Positions 1-7,053 of a DNA stretch of 9,874 nt are shown here, piece after piece. The notes under the pieces were generated by a model. The model saw nothing but the letters and a program-made list of their open reading frames with translations. It searched no databases and was not told where the DNA came from. The stretch comes from Bacteroidales bacterium UBA7574 (lineage in GTDB: Bacteria; Bacteroidota; Bacteroidia; Bacteroidales; Paludibacteraceae), in NCBI GenBank assembly GCA_002479035.1, contig DLLA01000036.1, positions 1-9,874 of the forward strand. The letters are read 5' to 3'. Numbering within the stretch: position 1 is the first letter of the stretch; every line of letters starts with the position of its first letter. The position numbers and the translations under genes are program-made.

Positions 1-9
1 CATGCAATT

Positions 10-39
10 CTTCATTCTTAATTCTTAATTTTTAATTTC
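10..39. repeat. AT-rich degenerate TTAATT repeat
   Basis: The stretch is built from repeated ATTCTTAATT / TTTTTAATTT words. Similar low-complexity AT-rich words lie between rpmA and serS (8426-8459). Such tracts are common between genes in Bacteroidales. No promoter consensus or coding capacity is visible here. Confidence 0.5.
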
Positions 40-57
40 CCCTGCTGTCTTCCTTGA

Positions 58-112
58 AGGATAACCGATACATAACCGAAGGATAACCGAAAGATAACCG
101 AAGGATAATGCT
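58..112. repeat. 11-bp tandem direct repeat, about 4.5 copies
   Basis: Successive 11-bp units with the core aggataaccga start at 58, 69, 80, 91 and 102. Units 1 and 3 are identical, units 2 and 4 differ by one or two bases, and the last is partial (aggataatgct). The period is not a multiple of three and no gene covers it. It lies downstream of the holA terminator. A second, unrelated 11-bp array occurs at 5642-5674. The period matches about one helical turn, so the units would present one face of the helix; any binding role is inference. Confidence 0.8.
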
Positions 113-160
113 GACCTTGTCGTACCTTTCCCGAACCCATGCACACCCGATAACGCCACA

Positions 161-210
161 ACAAACCGCCCATTGTCTCTACCTGTATTTCCGGTAAGAG
201 ACAATGGGCG
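161..210 (-). terminator. Probable intrinsic terminator of the prsW-holA operon
   Basis: Positions 167-180 pair perfectly with 197-210 (14 bp, CGCCCATTGTCTCT against its complement). Three more pairs (181-183 with 193-195) form past a one-base bulge, leaving a nine-base loop. On the minus strand the stem is followed by GTTTGTTGT, a weak T-rich tract; the plus-strand side has none. It lies 25 nt past the holA stop codon, so it most likely ends that transcript. The imperfect T-tract keeps confidence moderate. Confidence 0.6.
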
Positions 211-235
211 CACCCGTCTTACTATGTACCCAATC

Positions 236-1276
236 TTAATGTAGTATCTTGTATATCAGTTCCTTCCACAAATCCTCATCCTTGGCGGAAGGATTATTGA
301 TGCCTTTCAGTCTTGCATCTGTGTCACGGAAATAACCGATGATGGCAAACGTCTTACCTGCCGAATACCTCCTTGCTGCCGCTGCAAAATCCTTGGCAAA
401 GAACGGCGAGATACCCAATGCACTTGCCACGGCACGTTCACTCTTGTCGGGCAGATAGTGGTATATCATCAGATTGGCAAAGAAACCGTACAGAATACCC
501 AGTTCCTTGACCATAGGGTGCTCTTTGGACGTGGCAAAATACTGTGTGATACGGTTGGCTTTCACCACATCGCCTTTGATGAGCGCGTCTTGCAACTCAA
601 AGATATTGAAGTCTTTGGATATTCCTATATTCCTTTCCACAAGGGCGGCATCTATCACCTTCACCCCTTCGGGACGTCCGTCAATCAGTTTCTGGAGTGC
701 CCCTACAATCTGTGTGAGGTCAGTGCCTATGCTGTCTGCCAGTATCTTGGTCACACGCTCATCTATCTGCACACCGTCACCATGGGCACGCAGTTCCTCA
801 TTCTTTTGCGTCACATAATCACGTATCCACTTCTCCACTTGGTAGTCGCGCAGACGGTCTGACTGCATCATCACACCGCCATGCTTCTCCCAGTTCTTGA
901 ACAGTGTCAGACGCTTGTCAGGAGTACCGTATTTGTAGCAAAACACCAGGATGGTTGAGGGTTGGGGGTGCTCCATATACAGCCCCAATGCTTCCCATTT
1001 CTTTATCTGCTGTGCCTCTTTCACGATGATGACCTTATACCCTCCCATCATGGCAAAACCGCGTGCCGCACTCACCACGGGAGCCACATCTGCCCCTGCA
1101 AGGTCCTTGCCGTAGAGGATAGTCTGGTCAAACTCACGGGCCATCTCATCCAGCACATGCGTCTCTATGTAGTCCGACACCTTATTTATATAATAAGGCT
1201 CCTCGCCGCACAGCATATAAGCAGGTGCATACTGCCCCTTGCGGAGCCCGACCATCACTTCTTCGTACTTTGCCAT
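236..1276 (-). CDS. holA: DNA polymerase III subunit delta (clamp loader)
   Basis: Encodes the delta subunit of the clamp loader, which opens the beta sliding clamp and loads it onto primed DNA. The 346-aa product has the family's usual length and its N-terminal signature (CGEEPYYINK near residues 23-32), followed by an AAA+-like fold without Walker A, as expected for delta, and a helical C-terminal collar region with the late motif FAAAARRYS. The ATG at 1276 was chosen over the in-frame TTG at 1285 because it overlaps the prsW stop as TGATG, a typical coupling arrangement, and the product then begins MAKYEEV. It is the second gene of the prsW-holA operon, with a hairpin terminator 25 nt downstream. 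Identification rests on overall sequence pattern; delta subunits are poorly conserved, but length and N-terminus fit well. Confidence 0.9.
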   Translation of the reverse strand: MAKYEEVMVGLRKGQYAPAYMLCGEEPYYINKVSDYIETHVLDEMAREFDQTILYGKDLAGADVAPVVSAARGFAMMGGYKVIIVKEAQQIKKWEALGLYMEHPQPSTILVFCYKYGTPDKRLTLFKNWEKHGGVMMQSDRLRDYQVEKWIRDYVTQKNEELRAHGDGVQIDERVTKILADSIGTDLTQIVGALQKLIDGRPEGVKVIDAALVERNIGISKDFNIFELQDALIKGDVVKANRITQYFATSKEHPMVKELGILYGFFANLMIYHYLPDKSERAVASALGISPFFAKDFAAAARRYSAGKTFAIIGYFRDTDARLKGINNPSAKDEDLWKELIYKILH

Positions 1277-2007
1277 CACTTCCAAAAGGCTATCTGGTTA
1301 GGGTCTCGGCTGTCTCTGTCAAGGTGCTCCCTGATACGCCCTTTCCCGTAACGGAACAGCATAAAACAGAACACATAGAACGACAACAGCAGTATCGTAC
1401 TGAACACCGTGTGCATATTCACCATAAACAGAATGGAATCATACACCCCGTGAAACAGCACAGGCACCCAGAAGATACGGCTCTTCTTGCGCCACGACAT
1501 ATCACCAAAGTAAATCATCGAGTACATATATCCCATTGCCACGGCAAACATAAAGTGTCCGGGCACGGCAAACATAGCCCTTCCCACTGCCACAGACTGC
1601 CATTCATTGATATTGCTCAGCAGATACAGGATATTCTCCGTTCCTGCAAAACCCATTCCCACACACACGGCATACACAATACCGTCAAACCGCTCATCGA
1701 AATAGCGGTTATTGCGCAGCAACAGCCACAGCATCAGCAACTTGGACAACTCTTCCGGCATAGCCGCACCTATAAAAGCGTTCCATGCTGCCTGTACGAA
1801 AGTGACTGGTTGTTCAAACGTCCAACCGAATATCTGCAACCCGCTCTCCAGCACATAAGCAATACCTGCCGACACCACACCCAAGGCTACTCCTTTGAGT
1901 ATCTGGGATATAGGTTCCCTTTGATAGCGGTCACGCAACCAGATATAGATTACCAGCAGAAAAGCGGGTAATATGGCTGCAAAAATAATGGTATATAAAC
2001 TCTGCAT
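1276..2007 (-). CDS. prsW: PrsW-family intramembrane metalloprotease
   Basis: A polytopic membrane protein of 243 aa related to PrsW, the site-1 protease of Bacillus subtilis anti-sigma RsiW, and to the CAAX-protease superfamily. Family motifs are visible: PEELSK (E85, E86, K89), GMGFAGTEN (E124, N125), a histidine in VPGHFMFA (H151) and the terminal HGVYD (H186, D190). These supply the expected zinc and catalytic residues. At least seven hydrophobic segments are spread along the chain, and the C-terminus is short and basic. The in-frame TTG at 2016 is less likely than the ATG at 2007, which lies about 22 nt from the predicted transcription start. The stop overlaps the holA start by one base. 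The natural substrate is unknown; no anti-sigma factor gene is adjacent. Confidence 0.88.
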   Translation of the reverse strand: MQSLYTIIFAAILPAFLLVIYIWLRDRYQREPISQILKGVALGVVSAGIAYVLESGLQIFGWTFEQPVTFVQAAWNAFIGAAMPEELSKLLMLWLLLRNNRYFDERFDGIVYAVCVGMGFAGTENILYLLSNINEWQSVAVGRAMFAVPGHFMFAVAMGYMYSMIYFGDMSWRKKSRIFWVPVLFHGVYDSILFMVNMHTVFSTILLLSFYVFCFMLFRYGKGRIREHLDRDSRDPNQIAFWK

Positions 2008-2035
2008 AGTATTCAAAGTATCTCCAAACTGAGCG

Positions 2036-2067
2036 CAAAGTTACAACCTTTTTGCGACTTACACAAG
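2036..2067 (-). promoter_or_regulatory. Bacteroidetes-type promoter for prsW-holA
   Basis: Read on the minus strand, CTTG (2067-2064) is followed by exactly 20 nt and TAACTTTG (2043-2036), matching the primary sigma consensus of the phylum. The start of transcription should fall near 2029, giving a leader of about 22 nt before the ATG at 2007. Confidence 0.8.
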
Positions 2068-2075
2068 TGAGCCAT

Positions 2076-2107
2076 CTTGCATACTTCAAAGATTCTGTGT
2101 AACTTTG
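2076..2107 (+). promoter_or_regulatory. Bacteroidetes-type promoter for mrp-MATE
   Basis: CTTG (2076-2079), 20 nt, TAACTTTG (2100-2107). Transcription should start near 2114, about 38 nt before the mrp ATG. The upstream element lies only 8 bp from that of the divergent prsW promoter, so the two polymerases could not easily bind at the same time. Confidence 0.8.
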
Positions 2108-2125
2108 CACTCCAAAATTTGAAAA

Positions 2126-2152
2126 TCGTATATTCGTAAATCGTACATCGTA
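2126..2152 (+). repeat. Four TCGTA words in the mrp 5' leader
   Basis: TCGTA occurs at 2126, 2134, 2141 and 2148, spaced 8, 7 and 7 nt, and the last copy runs into the start codon. The tract is AT-rich and weakly structured, as is common ahead of start codons in Bacteroidales lacking Shine-Dalgarno sites. Confidence 0.55.
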
Positions 2153-3198
2153 TGTATCCGCAACAGATAATAGATGCCCTTGCCCACGTGCGCTATCCGG
2201 GCACGGGCAAGAACCTGATAGAGGCAGGTATGCTCGAAGATGACATACGCATCTCGGGACTGGAGGTCAGTTTCTCGCTCATCTTCGACAAGGACAACGA
2301 CCCCTTCCTCAAGTCGGTGCTCAAGGCTGCCGAGGTGGCGGTCAAGACCTACGCCGATGCCAACGCCGCCGTGCATATCAACACCAAGTTCCGCAAGCAA
2401 AACCTTGTGCCGCAGGAAGCCAAGCCCGCCATACAGGCCAAGCACATCATCGCCGTCCATTCGGGCAAAGGTGGCGTGGGCAAGTCCACAGTAGCCGCCA
2501 ACCTTGCCATCACGCTGGCGAATATGGGCTACCGTGTCGGGCTGCTGGACGCGGACATCCACGGACCCTCTATCCCAAAGATGTTCCACACCGAGGACTG
2601 CCGTCCCGTATCCGTCACCGTGAACGGGCGCGACCTTATCCAACCCATTGAGCAGTACGGCGTTAAGATGCTCTCTATCGGCTTCTTCGTTGACCCCGAA
2701 CAGGCGGTGGTATGGCGCGGAGGTATGGCAAGCAACGCCATCAAACAACTCATACAAGACGCCGACTGGGGCGAACTCGACTACTTTCTCATCGACCTCC
2801 CCCCGGGAACCGGCGACATTCACCTCACACTCGTCCAAACACTCCACCTCACCGGCGCGATAGTGGTCACCACACCCCAGCCCGTGGCTTTGGTGGACGC
2901 CCGCAAAGGCGTGGATATGTTCCGCAACGAGAAAATCAATGTCCCCGTACTGGGTATCATCGAGAATATGGCATGGTTCACGCCGGCTGAGTTACCCGAC
3001 AACAAATACTACATTTTCGGTAAGGACGGTGGTAAGGATTTGGCACAGAATTTGCAGGTACCCCTGCTGGGTCAAATCCCGTTGGTACAGTCTATCCGTG
3101 AGGCGGGGGACGAAGGCACTCCCATTGCCATGCAAAAGGGACACCCCGCAGCAAAGGTATTTGAAGATATATGTCGCAAAATAATATCACAGAGTTAG
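2152..3198 (+). CDS. mrp: Mrp/NBP35-family ATP-binding protein, Fe-S cluster carrier
   Basis: A 348-aa cytoplasmic P-loop ATPase of the Mrp/ApbC family, which carries or helps assemble iron-sulfur clusters for target enzymes. Residues 1-80 form an N-terminal MIP18/DUF59-like domain. Residues from about 98 form the ParA-like ATPase, with the deviant Walker A GKGGVGKS at 105-112, the Walker A' region DADIHGPS at 133-140 and IDLPPGTGD at 214-222. The protein has only two cysteines (C150 and one near the C-terminus) and lacks the CxxC found in E. coli Mrp; the equivalent place reads ENMAWFTPAELP. The ATG at 2152 follows a good promoter. The last 28 nt overlap the MATE gene, implying one transcript. 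Confidence 0.93.
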   Translation: MYPQQIIDALAHVRYPGTGKNLIEAGMLEDDIRISGLEVSFSLIFDKDNDPFLKSVLKAAEVAVKTYADANAAVHINTKFRKQNLVPQEAKPAIQAKHIIAVHSGKGGVGKSTVAANLAITLANMGYRVGLLDADIHGPSIPKMFHTEDCRPVSVTVNGRDLIQPIEQYGVKMLSIGFFVDPEQAVVWRGGMASNAIKQLIQDADWGELDYFLIDLPPGTGDIHLTLVQTLHLTGAIVVTTPQPVALVDARKGVDMFRNEKINVPVLGIIENMAWFTPAELPDNKYYIFGKDGGKDLAQNLQVPLLGQIPLVQSIREAGDEGTPIAMQKGHPAAKVFEDICRKIISQS

Positions 3199-4571
3199 GC
3201 ACAGAACCTATCAGAAACCTCCTTGTCAAGTACGCATTGCCGGGCATCATCGCGATGACGGCAAGTTCGTTGTACAACATTGTCGATAGCATCTTCATCG
3301 GGCACGGTTGCGGTGCCATGGCGTTGTCGGGCTTGACGATTGCCAAACCGTTCATGGATATATGCGCCGCCTTCGGCAGTCTCGTCGGGGTGGGTGCCAG
3401 TTCGCTCGTGGCAATCAAGTTGGGGGAAAAGGACTACCGTTCGGCAGGCAAGGTGTTGGGCAACGTGATAGTGCTCAATGTGCTGCTCGGCTTTCTCGTA
3501 GCCGTGGTGGGACTGGTATGGCTCGACCCTATTCTCTACGCCTTTGGTGCCAGCGAGGTCACCGTCACCTACGCGCGCGATTATATGGAGATTATCCTCT
3601 TCGGCAATATCCTGACGCATATCTACTACGGACTCAACAACATGCTCCGCGCCATGGGGCACCCCCGCTCGGCGATGGCGTCCACGATTGTCGCGGTGTT
3701 TGCCAACGTGGTCCTGGACCCCATATTCATATTCGGACTGGATATGGGCGTGCGCGGTGCCGCATTGGCTACCATGCTCTCGCAGACCATTGCCGTAGTG
3801 TGGCAGTTCACTATCTTCCTGAATCCCAAAGAGATAATACATTTCCACCGCGGTATATGGCGACTCGAAAAGGACATCACCTTCAGGGCTCTGTCCATTG
3901 GCATGGCACCGTTCCTCATGAACCTCGCCTCGTGCTTTGTGGTCATCATCATCAACAACCAACTCAAGCACTATGGCGGCGACATGGCTATCGCAACCTA
4001 TGGCGTCATCAACCGCTTCACCTTTGTGTTCGCCATGATAGTCATGGGCTTGAATCAGGGTATGCAACCCATAGTCGGCTACAACTACGGTGCCAAGCAG
4101 TACGACCGCATGCTGCGGGCGTTCAAACTCACCGCGATATGTGCCACCTGTGTCATGGGGGCGGTCTTCCTGTTGGGCGAGATAGTGCCCGAGTGGATGG
4201 TACGTATGTTCACGCACGACACCGAACTCATCGCGCAGTCCATTGTCCCGATGCGTATCGTGGTAGCGGTGATGTGGCTGGTGGGCTTTCAGATGGTCAC
4301 GGGTAACTTCTTCACCTCTGTCGGTATGTCCGGCAAGTCTATCTTCCTCAGTCTCACGCGCCAAGTGATATACCTCATACCGCTTCTGCTGTTCCTCCCG
4401 CAACTGTTTGAGAATCTGGGCACGTCTCCTATCTTGGGTGTCTGGTGGAGTCTGCCGCTCAGCGACACGCTCTCTGCCATCACTGCCGCCATCATGCTAA
4501 TCATCGAAGTGGAGAAATTCCGCAAGCACGGTATGTCAACGGGTGACGGCCACAGCGAACTTACGGCGTAG
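3171..4571 (+). CDS. MATE-family multidrug/cation antiporter (MepA/DinF-like)
   Basis: A 466-aa inner-membrane protein with about 12 hydrophobic segments, the standard MATE length and topology. MATE transporters export cationic drugs or metabolites using a Na+ or H+ gradient. The N-terminal half carries the family pattern PIRNLLVKYALPGIIAM then SLYNIVDSIFIGHG. The second half repeats the fold, with GLNQGMQPIVGYNYGA as the inter-domain match. The ATG at 3171 lies inside the mrp end (28-nt overlap in another frame), so translation is probably coupled to mrp. The 3' end overlaps the convergent gene at 4536 by 36 nt. The substrate cannot be read from sequence. Confidence 0.92.
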   Translation: MSQNNITELGTEPIRNLLVKYALPGIIAMTASSLYNIVDSIFIGHGCGAMALSGLTIAKPFMDICAAFGSLVGVGASSLVAIKLGEKDYRSAGKVLGNVIVLNVLLGFLVAVVGLVWLDPILYAFGASEVTVTYARDYMEIILFGNILTHIYYGLNNMLRAMGHPRSAMASTIVAVFANVVLDPIFIFGLDMGVRGAALATMLSQTIAVVWQFTIFLNPKEIIHFHRGIWRLEKDITFRALSIGMAPFLMNLASCFVVIIINNQLKHYGGDMAIATYGVINRFTFVFAMIVMGLNQGMQPIVGYNYGAKQYDRMLRAFKLTAICATCVMGAVFLLGEIVPEWMVRMFTHDTELIAQSIVPMRIVVAVMWLVGFQMVTGNFFTSVGMSGKSIFLSLTRQVIYLIPLLLFLPQLFENLGTSPILGVWWSLPLSDTLSAITAAIMLIIEVEKFRKHGMSTGDGHSELTA

Positions 4572-5588
4572 TACGTCTTTGGTTGTCGTATTTTTCAGTT
4601 CTATAGCCAATACATATACCCCTATTTCAGCGGGTGTGCCCTGCGCGGTTGTGCCATCCCAGCAGAGAGTGCCCGCTGTGGGCAGCGACTGCTTTTCGCA
4701 TACATGGCGAACCAACACCCCTGTGGGCGTATAGACACTAAGCGTGGCATAATAACCGTCGTCGGGGAGGGAGTAAGAGAGACACGCTTCGTCCTCATAT
4801 CCGTCCCCATTGGGTGAGATGGACTCCGTCAGCAGATACACAGCAGATTGGGGAGAAGTATCAGGCGTATCATCATCTTCTTCTGCGCGAACAGGCATAT
4901 CTTGCGGGCTGCCTGCCACGGCAATATCATCAAAGTAGAAATCGTATCCGCGCTGCTTGCTGTTCTTGACATAAAGAGCAAAATACTTGCTGCGCACCCT
5001 ATTGGCAAAGTAGATACCTTCCTCTATGAAGGTGCTGTCCACTCCTTCCACGTGGGAATACAAGTGAAAGATACCGTCTGCACCACGTGTTACGCGCCAA
5101 CGTACCACCGTAGCGGAAGTGTTGAGTATCTTCTTACGTGTCTCATTCTCAATCACTTTGGTGGCAGTACCATCGTATTGCTCATACAGCGCGATGTTCT
5201 TGTTAGCCCCTCCTATCTGCACATAGTAGGCATCGGCTTGCAGACTGTCGCCGTTGAGTGTGAGGTAACAACGTATGAGGTTGTGGGCGCTGCAGGTGCC
5301 CGAGATACGCGCCCAGCCACTCCACTCGGCTTCAATAGAGGCAGTGCTTTCGTGCCAAAGGGTACTCTCTGCGGCGGTAGAGGACTGGCTCTGGAGTTGC
5401 CCATGGCGGTTGACGGCAAAGCGTTCCCAATCGCCATGCCATACGCTGTGAGAGGTATCGGCATGGGAGAAGTCATCGCGGAACTGTCCAACGGAAGGCA
5501 AAGATGCAACAACACATAAAACGAAGATTATCAAGCGTTTGCTGATGCGTATGCAATGATGTGCGGGGGATATTGGTTGCTGTGCCAT
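4536..5588 (-). CDS. Secreted protein with lectin-like N-terminal and FlgD-like C-terminal domain
   Basis: A 350-aa exported protein. An 18-residue N-region ending in SKR precedes a hydrophobic core and a likely signal-peptidase I site before QFRDDFS near residue 35. The middle (about 36-220) resembles the N-terminal module of Bacteroidetes lamin-tail-domain proteins: DDFS at the mature end, a tryptophan-rich start and a YFDDIAVAG strand near its end. An acidic linker (EEDDDTPDTS) leads to a C-terminal domain of about 95 aa, SPNGDGYEDEACLSYSL, then LCWDGTTAQG and IGVYVLAIEL, typical of FlgD-Ig/gliding-type C-terminal modules often found on type IX secretion cargo. The ATG at 5588 was preferred to a GTG at 5687 whose extension would run through an 11-bp tandem repeat. 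Function is unknown; surface display or secretion is inferred. Confidence 0.75.
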   Translation of the reverse strand: MAQQPISPAHHCIRISKRLIIFVLCVVASLPSVGQFRDDFSHADTSHSVWHGDWERFAVNRHGQLQSQSSTAAESTLWHESTASIEAEWSGWARISGTCSAHNLIRCYLTLNGDSLQADAYYVQIGGANKNIALYEQYDGTATKVIENETRKKILNTSATVVRWRVTRGADGIFHLYSHVEGVDSTFIEEGIYFANRVRSKYFALYVKNSKQRGYDFYFDDIAVAGSPQDMPVRAEEDDDTPDTSPQSAVYLLTESISPNGDGYEDEACLSYSLPDDGYYATLSVYTPTGVLVRHVCEKQSLPTAGTLCWDGTTAQGTPAEIGVYVLAIELKNTTTKDVLRRKFAVAVTR

Positions 5589-5641
5589 AAGTTTGTGGTA
5601 TGGTGAGTGTAAGGTGCCGATATTGTCTCGAAAAACTCCGC

Positions 5642-5674
5642 TGTCGTTGCCGTCTCGTTGCCGTGTCGTTGCCG
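5642..5674. repeat. Three-copy 11-bp tandem repeat
   Basis: Units tgtcgttgccg (5642-5652), tctcgttgccg (5653-5663) and tgtcgttgccg (5664-5674) are identical except for one base. The array lies in the 129-nt gap between the DUF4294 gene and the secreted-protein gene. The unit length is the same as at 58-112 but the sequence differs. Confidence 0.8.
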
Positions 5675-5717
5675 TAATTAGCAGCACAAAACCCCGAGGA
5701 AGAGTCGAAGGCGGTCG

Positions 5718-6302
5718 CTATAATTGCCCTGCCTCCACAAGGTTGATGACGCGCTCGACAATACGGTCTTTGTCTGCTGCATCGTAGCCCTCTTTGAGGT
5801 CGTTCTTGAAGAGTTTGGCAACGAACTGCCAGAAATTGGCACTGAATGTGCCACGGTACATTTGGATAATCTCGTAACTGGTGCGGTCGCTCTCACGGTC
5901 CATTAGTTTCATGAGCATCTGCCCCTGCGAGGCGGTCATGTGCCGAAAGTCGTTCTCGTACTTTTTGAAGAGTTGTTTTTCGTATGCCTTCCACCACTTG
6001 CGTTGGGATTTCTTGTCCGGCAAGAGGGCTAATTGCTTGTCGGCATACTCCATCTCTCGTGTGAGCAACTTGGCATAGGGGAGGGTCTTCTTCACATCGC
6101 GGACAGTGCGCCAGTAGAAGCGTTCCTGCCTTTTGCTCTTGAACACCATCGGGGGATAGACATAAATGTCGTGCATCCGTGCCATATAGAACGTATCGCC
6201 GCGGCTCACTTGCAGTTGCAGAGAGTCAATGGAACTCTCTGCACTACACACCAAAGGCACACATACAAGTATGCAAAATATGTACGCCGGCAAGCGTTTC
6301 AT
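5718..6302 (-). CDS. DUF4294-family exported protein
   Basis: A 194-aa protein that I recognise as the Bacteroidetes family DUF4294, of unknown function. Residues 1-21 form a signal peptide (MKRLPAYIFC...VCSA, cleavage likely before E22). The residue before C19 is V, so this is not a good lipobox. The mature protein is rich in aromatic and charged residues, with conserved-looking stretches YVYPPMVFKSKRQERFYWRT, LPYAKLLTREME and KLFKNDLKEGYD. It looks helical, without further membrane segments. It starts 50 nt after the flavin-reductase-like gene and is co-directional with it. No separate promoter consensus was found in the gap. Confidence 0.85.
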   Translation of the reverse strand: MKRLPAYIFCILVCVPLVCSAESSIDSLQLQVSRGDTFYMARMHDIYVYPPMVFKSKRQERFYWRTVRDVKKTLPYAKLLTREMEYADKQLALLPDKKSQRKWWKAYEKQLFKKYENDFRHMTASQGQMLMKLMDRESDRTSYEIIQMYRGTFSANFWQFVAKLFKNDLKEGYDAADKDRIVERVINLVEAGQL

Positions 6303-6352
6303 ACCTACAAAATATACTTCCCCCTCTTACCTTCCGCAAGACAGAAGCATGG

Positions 6353-7036
6353 CTACTTCTTCAGCCACACATTGACTATCTCGCCCACAAACAACTGATG
6401 ACGGGCAGTGTCGCGGGTATAGCAATTGCGCATCACTTCGTCACGATAGGCGGGGGTAAGACAGTTCAAATCCAATGGCTGCTGCAGCATGGTACGGCAC
6501 TCTATAATCATACGTGCCTCGGCGAAAGTCATCATCCCCGTAGGCGTAGCCACAGGAGTGAGTCCCGCCTCTTTGACCTTGTCTGTAGCACGGCCTGAAC
6601 GTGTGCCGCAGATATTCAGTGCATGGCGATAGTCTTCGGCAAAGAAACTAAGCGTATATGCCTGCTCGCGTTGCAGGAACTCGTATGTATAGCGTGTGTC
6701 GCGAATGAAGATGAACGCCGCATGCTTGTGCCAGAGTTCGCCCATGGCACCCCATGAAGCGGTCATGGTATTGAACGAGCGTTCATTACCAGCCGTGACC
6801 AACATCCACTGACGGCTGATGAGGTCTATTGCATTGTCTTTCAACTCCGTAGGTTCTACACGCACATAAGCGTTCTGCCAAAGAGAATCATTGTTTGTAT
6901 TCATATTCACGGGTGTATTTGTTGATGTCTGCTCGGCACCCTCATCATGCGATGAGGTGTGCGAACAGGACAACAAGGTGAGACCGGTTGCCATTATGGC
7001 AATAGGCAACAGGGCCTTTGCAACTATTGATTTCAT
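6353..7036 (-). CDS. Exported flavin-reductase-like lipoprotein
   Basis: A 227-aa protein of the flavin reductase/flavoredoxin-like FMN-binding split-barrel family. Family pattern is visible from about residue 70: NTMTASWGAMGELWHK, then FIFIRDTRYTYEFL, SFFAEDYRHALNICGTRSGR and ATDKVKEAGLTP. Unlike cytoplasmic members it begins with a lipoprotein signal: MKSIVAK, a hydrophobic core and the lipobox LLSC with the cysteine at residue 24, followed by a Ser/Thr/Asn-rich linker of about 30 aa. The ATG at 7036 was chosen because an upstream in-frame extension to 7228 would run inside serS. It begins 17 nt after the serS stop, so co-transcription is likely. A periplasmic role in flavin-dependent electron transfer is inferred, not shown. 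Confidence 0.85.
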   Translation of the reverse strand: MKSIVAKALLPIAIMATGLTLLSCSHTSSHDEGAEQTSTNTPVNMNTNNDSLWQNAYVRVEPTELKDNAIDLISRQWMLVTAGNERSFNTMTASWGAMGELWHKHAAFIFIRDTRYTYEFLQREQAYTLSFFAEDYRHALNICGTRSGRATDKVKEAGLTPVATPTGMMTFAEARMIIECRTMLQQPLDLNCLTPAYRDEVMRNCYTRDTARHQLFVGEIVNVWLKK

Positions 7037-7053
7037 CAGCAACACATTGATTG

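Noticed and set aside
25..213. 62-codon minus-strand frame at the left edge
   Set aside because: Runs through the terminator hairpin and the 11-bp tandem repeat; no start signal or family match.
1225..1971. His-rich 248-codon frame on the plus strand
   Set aside because: Antisense to prsW; the His and Gln richness is what antisense of membrane-protein codons yields.
2086..2847. 253-codon minus-strand frame opposite mrp
   Set aside because: Antisense to the Walker A and other ATPase motifs of mrp; it would also cover the mrp promoter.
3195..4403. Open frame of 402 codons on the minus strand opposite the MATE gene
   Set aside because: Rich in His/Asp/Glu/Arg, no recognisable family, and lies wholly antisense to a clear 12-helix transporter in matching codon phase; a shadow frame.
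5589..5687. GTG start at 5687 extending the secreted protein by 33 residues
   Set aside because: The extension passes through an 11-bp tandem repeat and would push the signal peptide core to about residue 50.
6303..6325. Possible TAnnTTTG promoter just before the DUF4294 gene
   Set aside because: TATATTTTG is one base out of register with the consensus and lies too close to the start codon.
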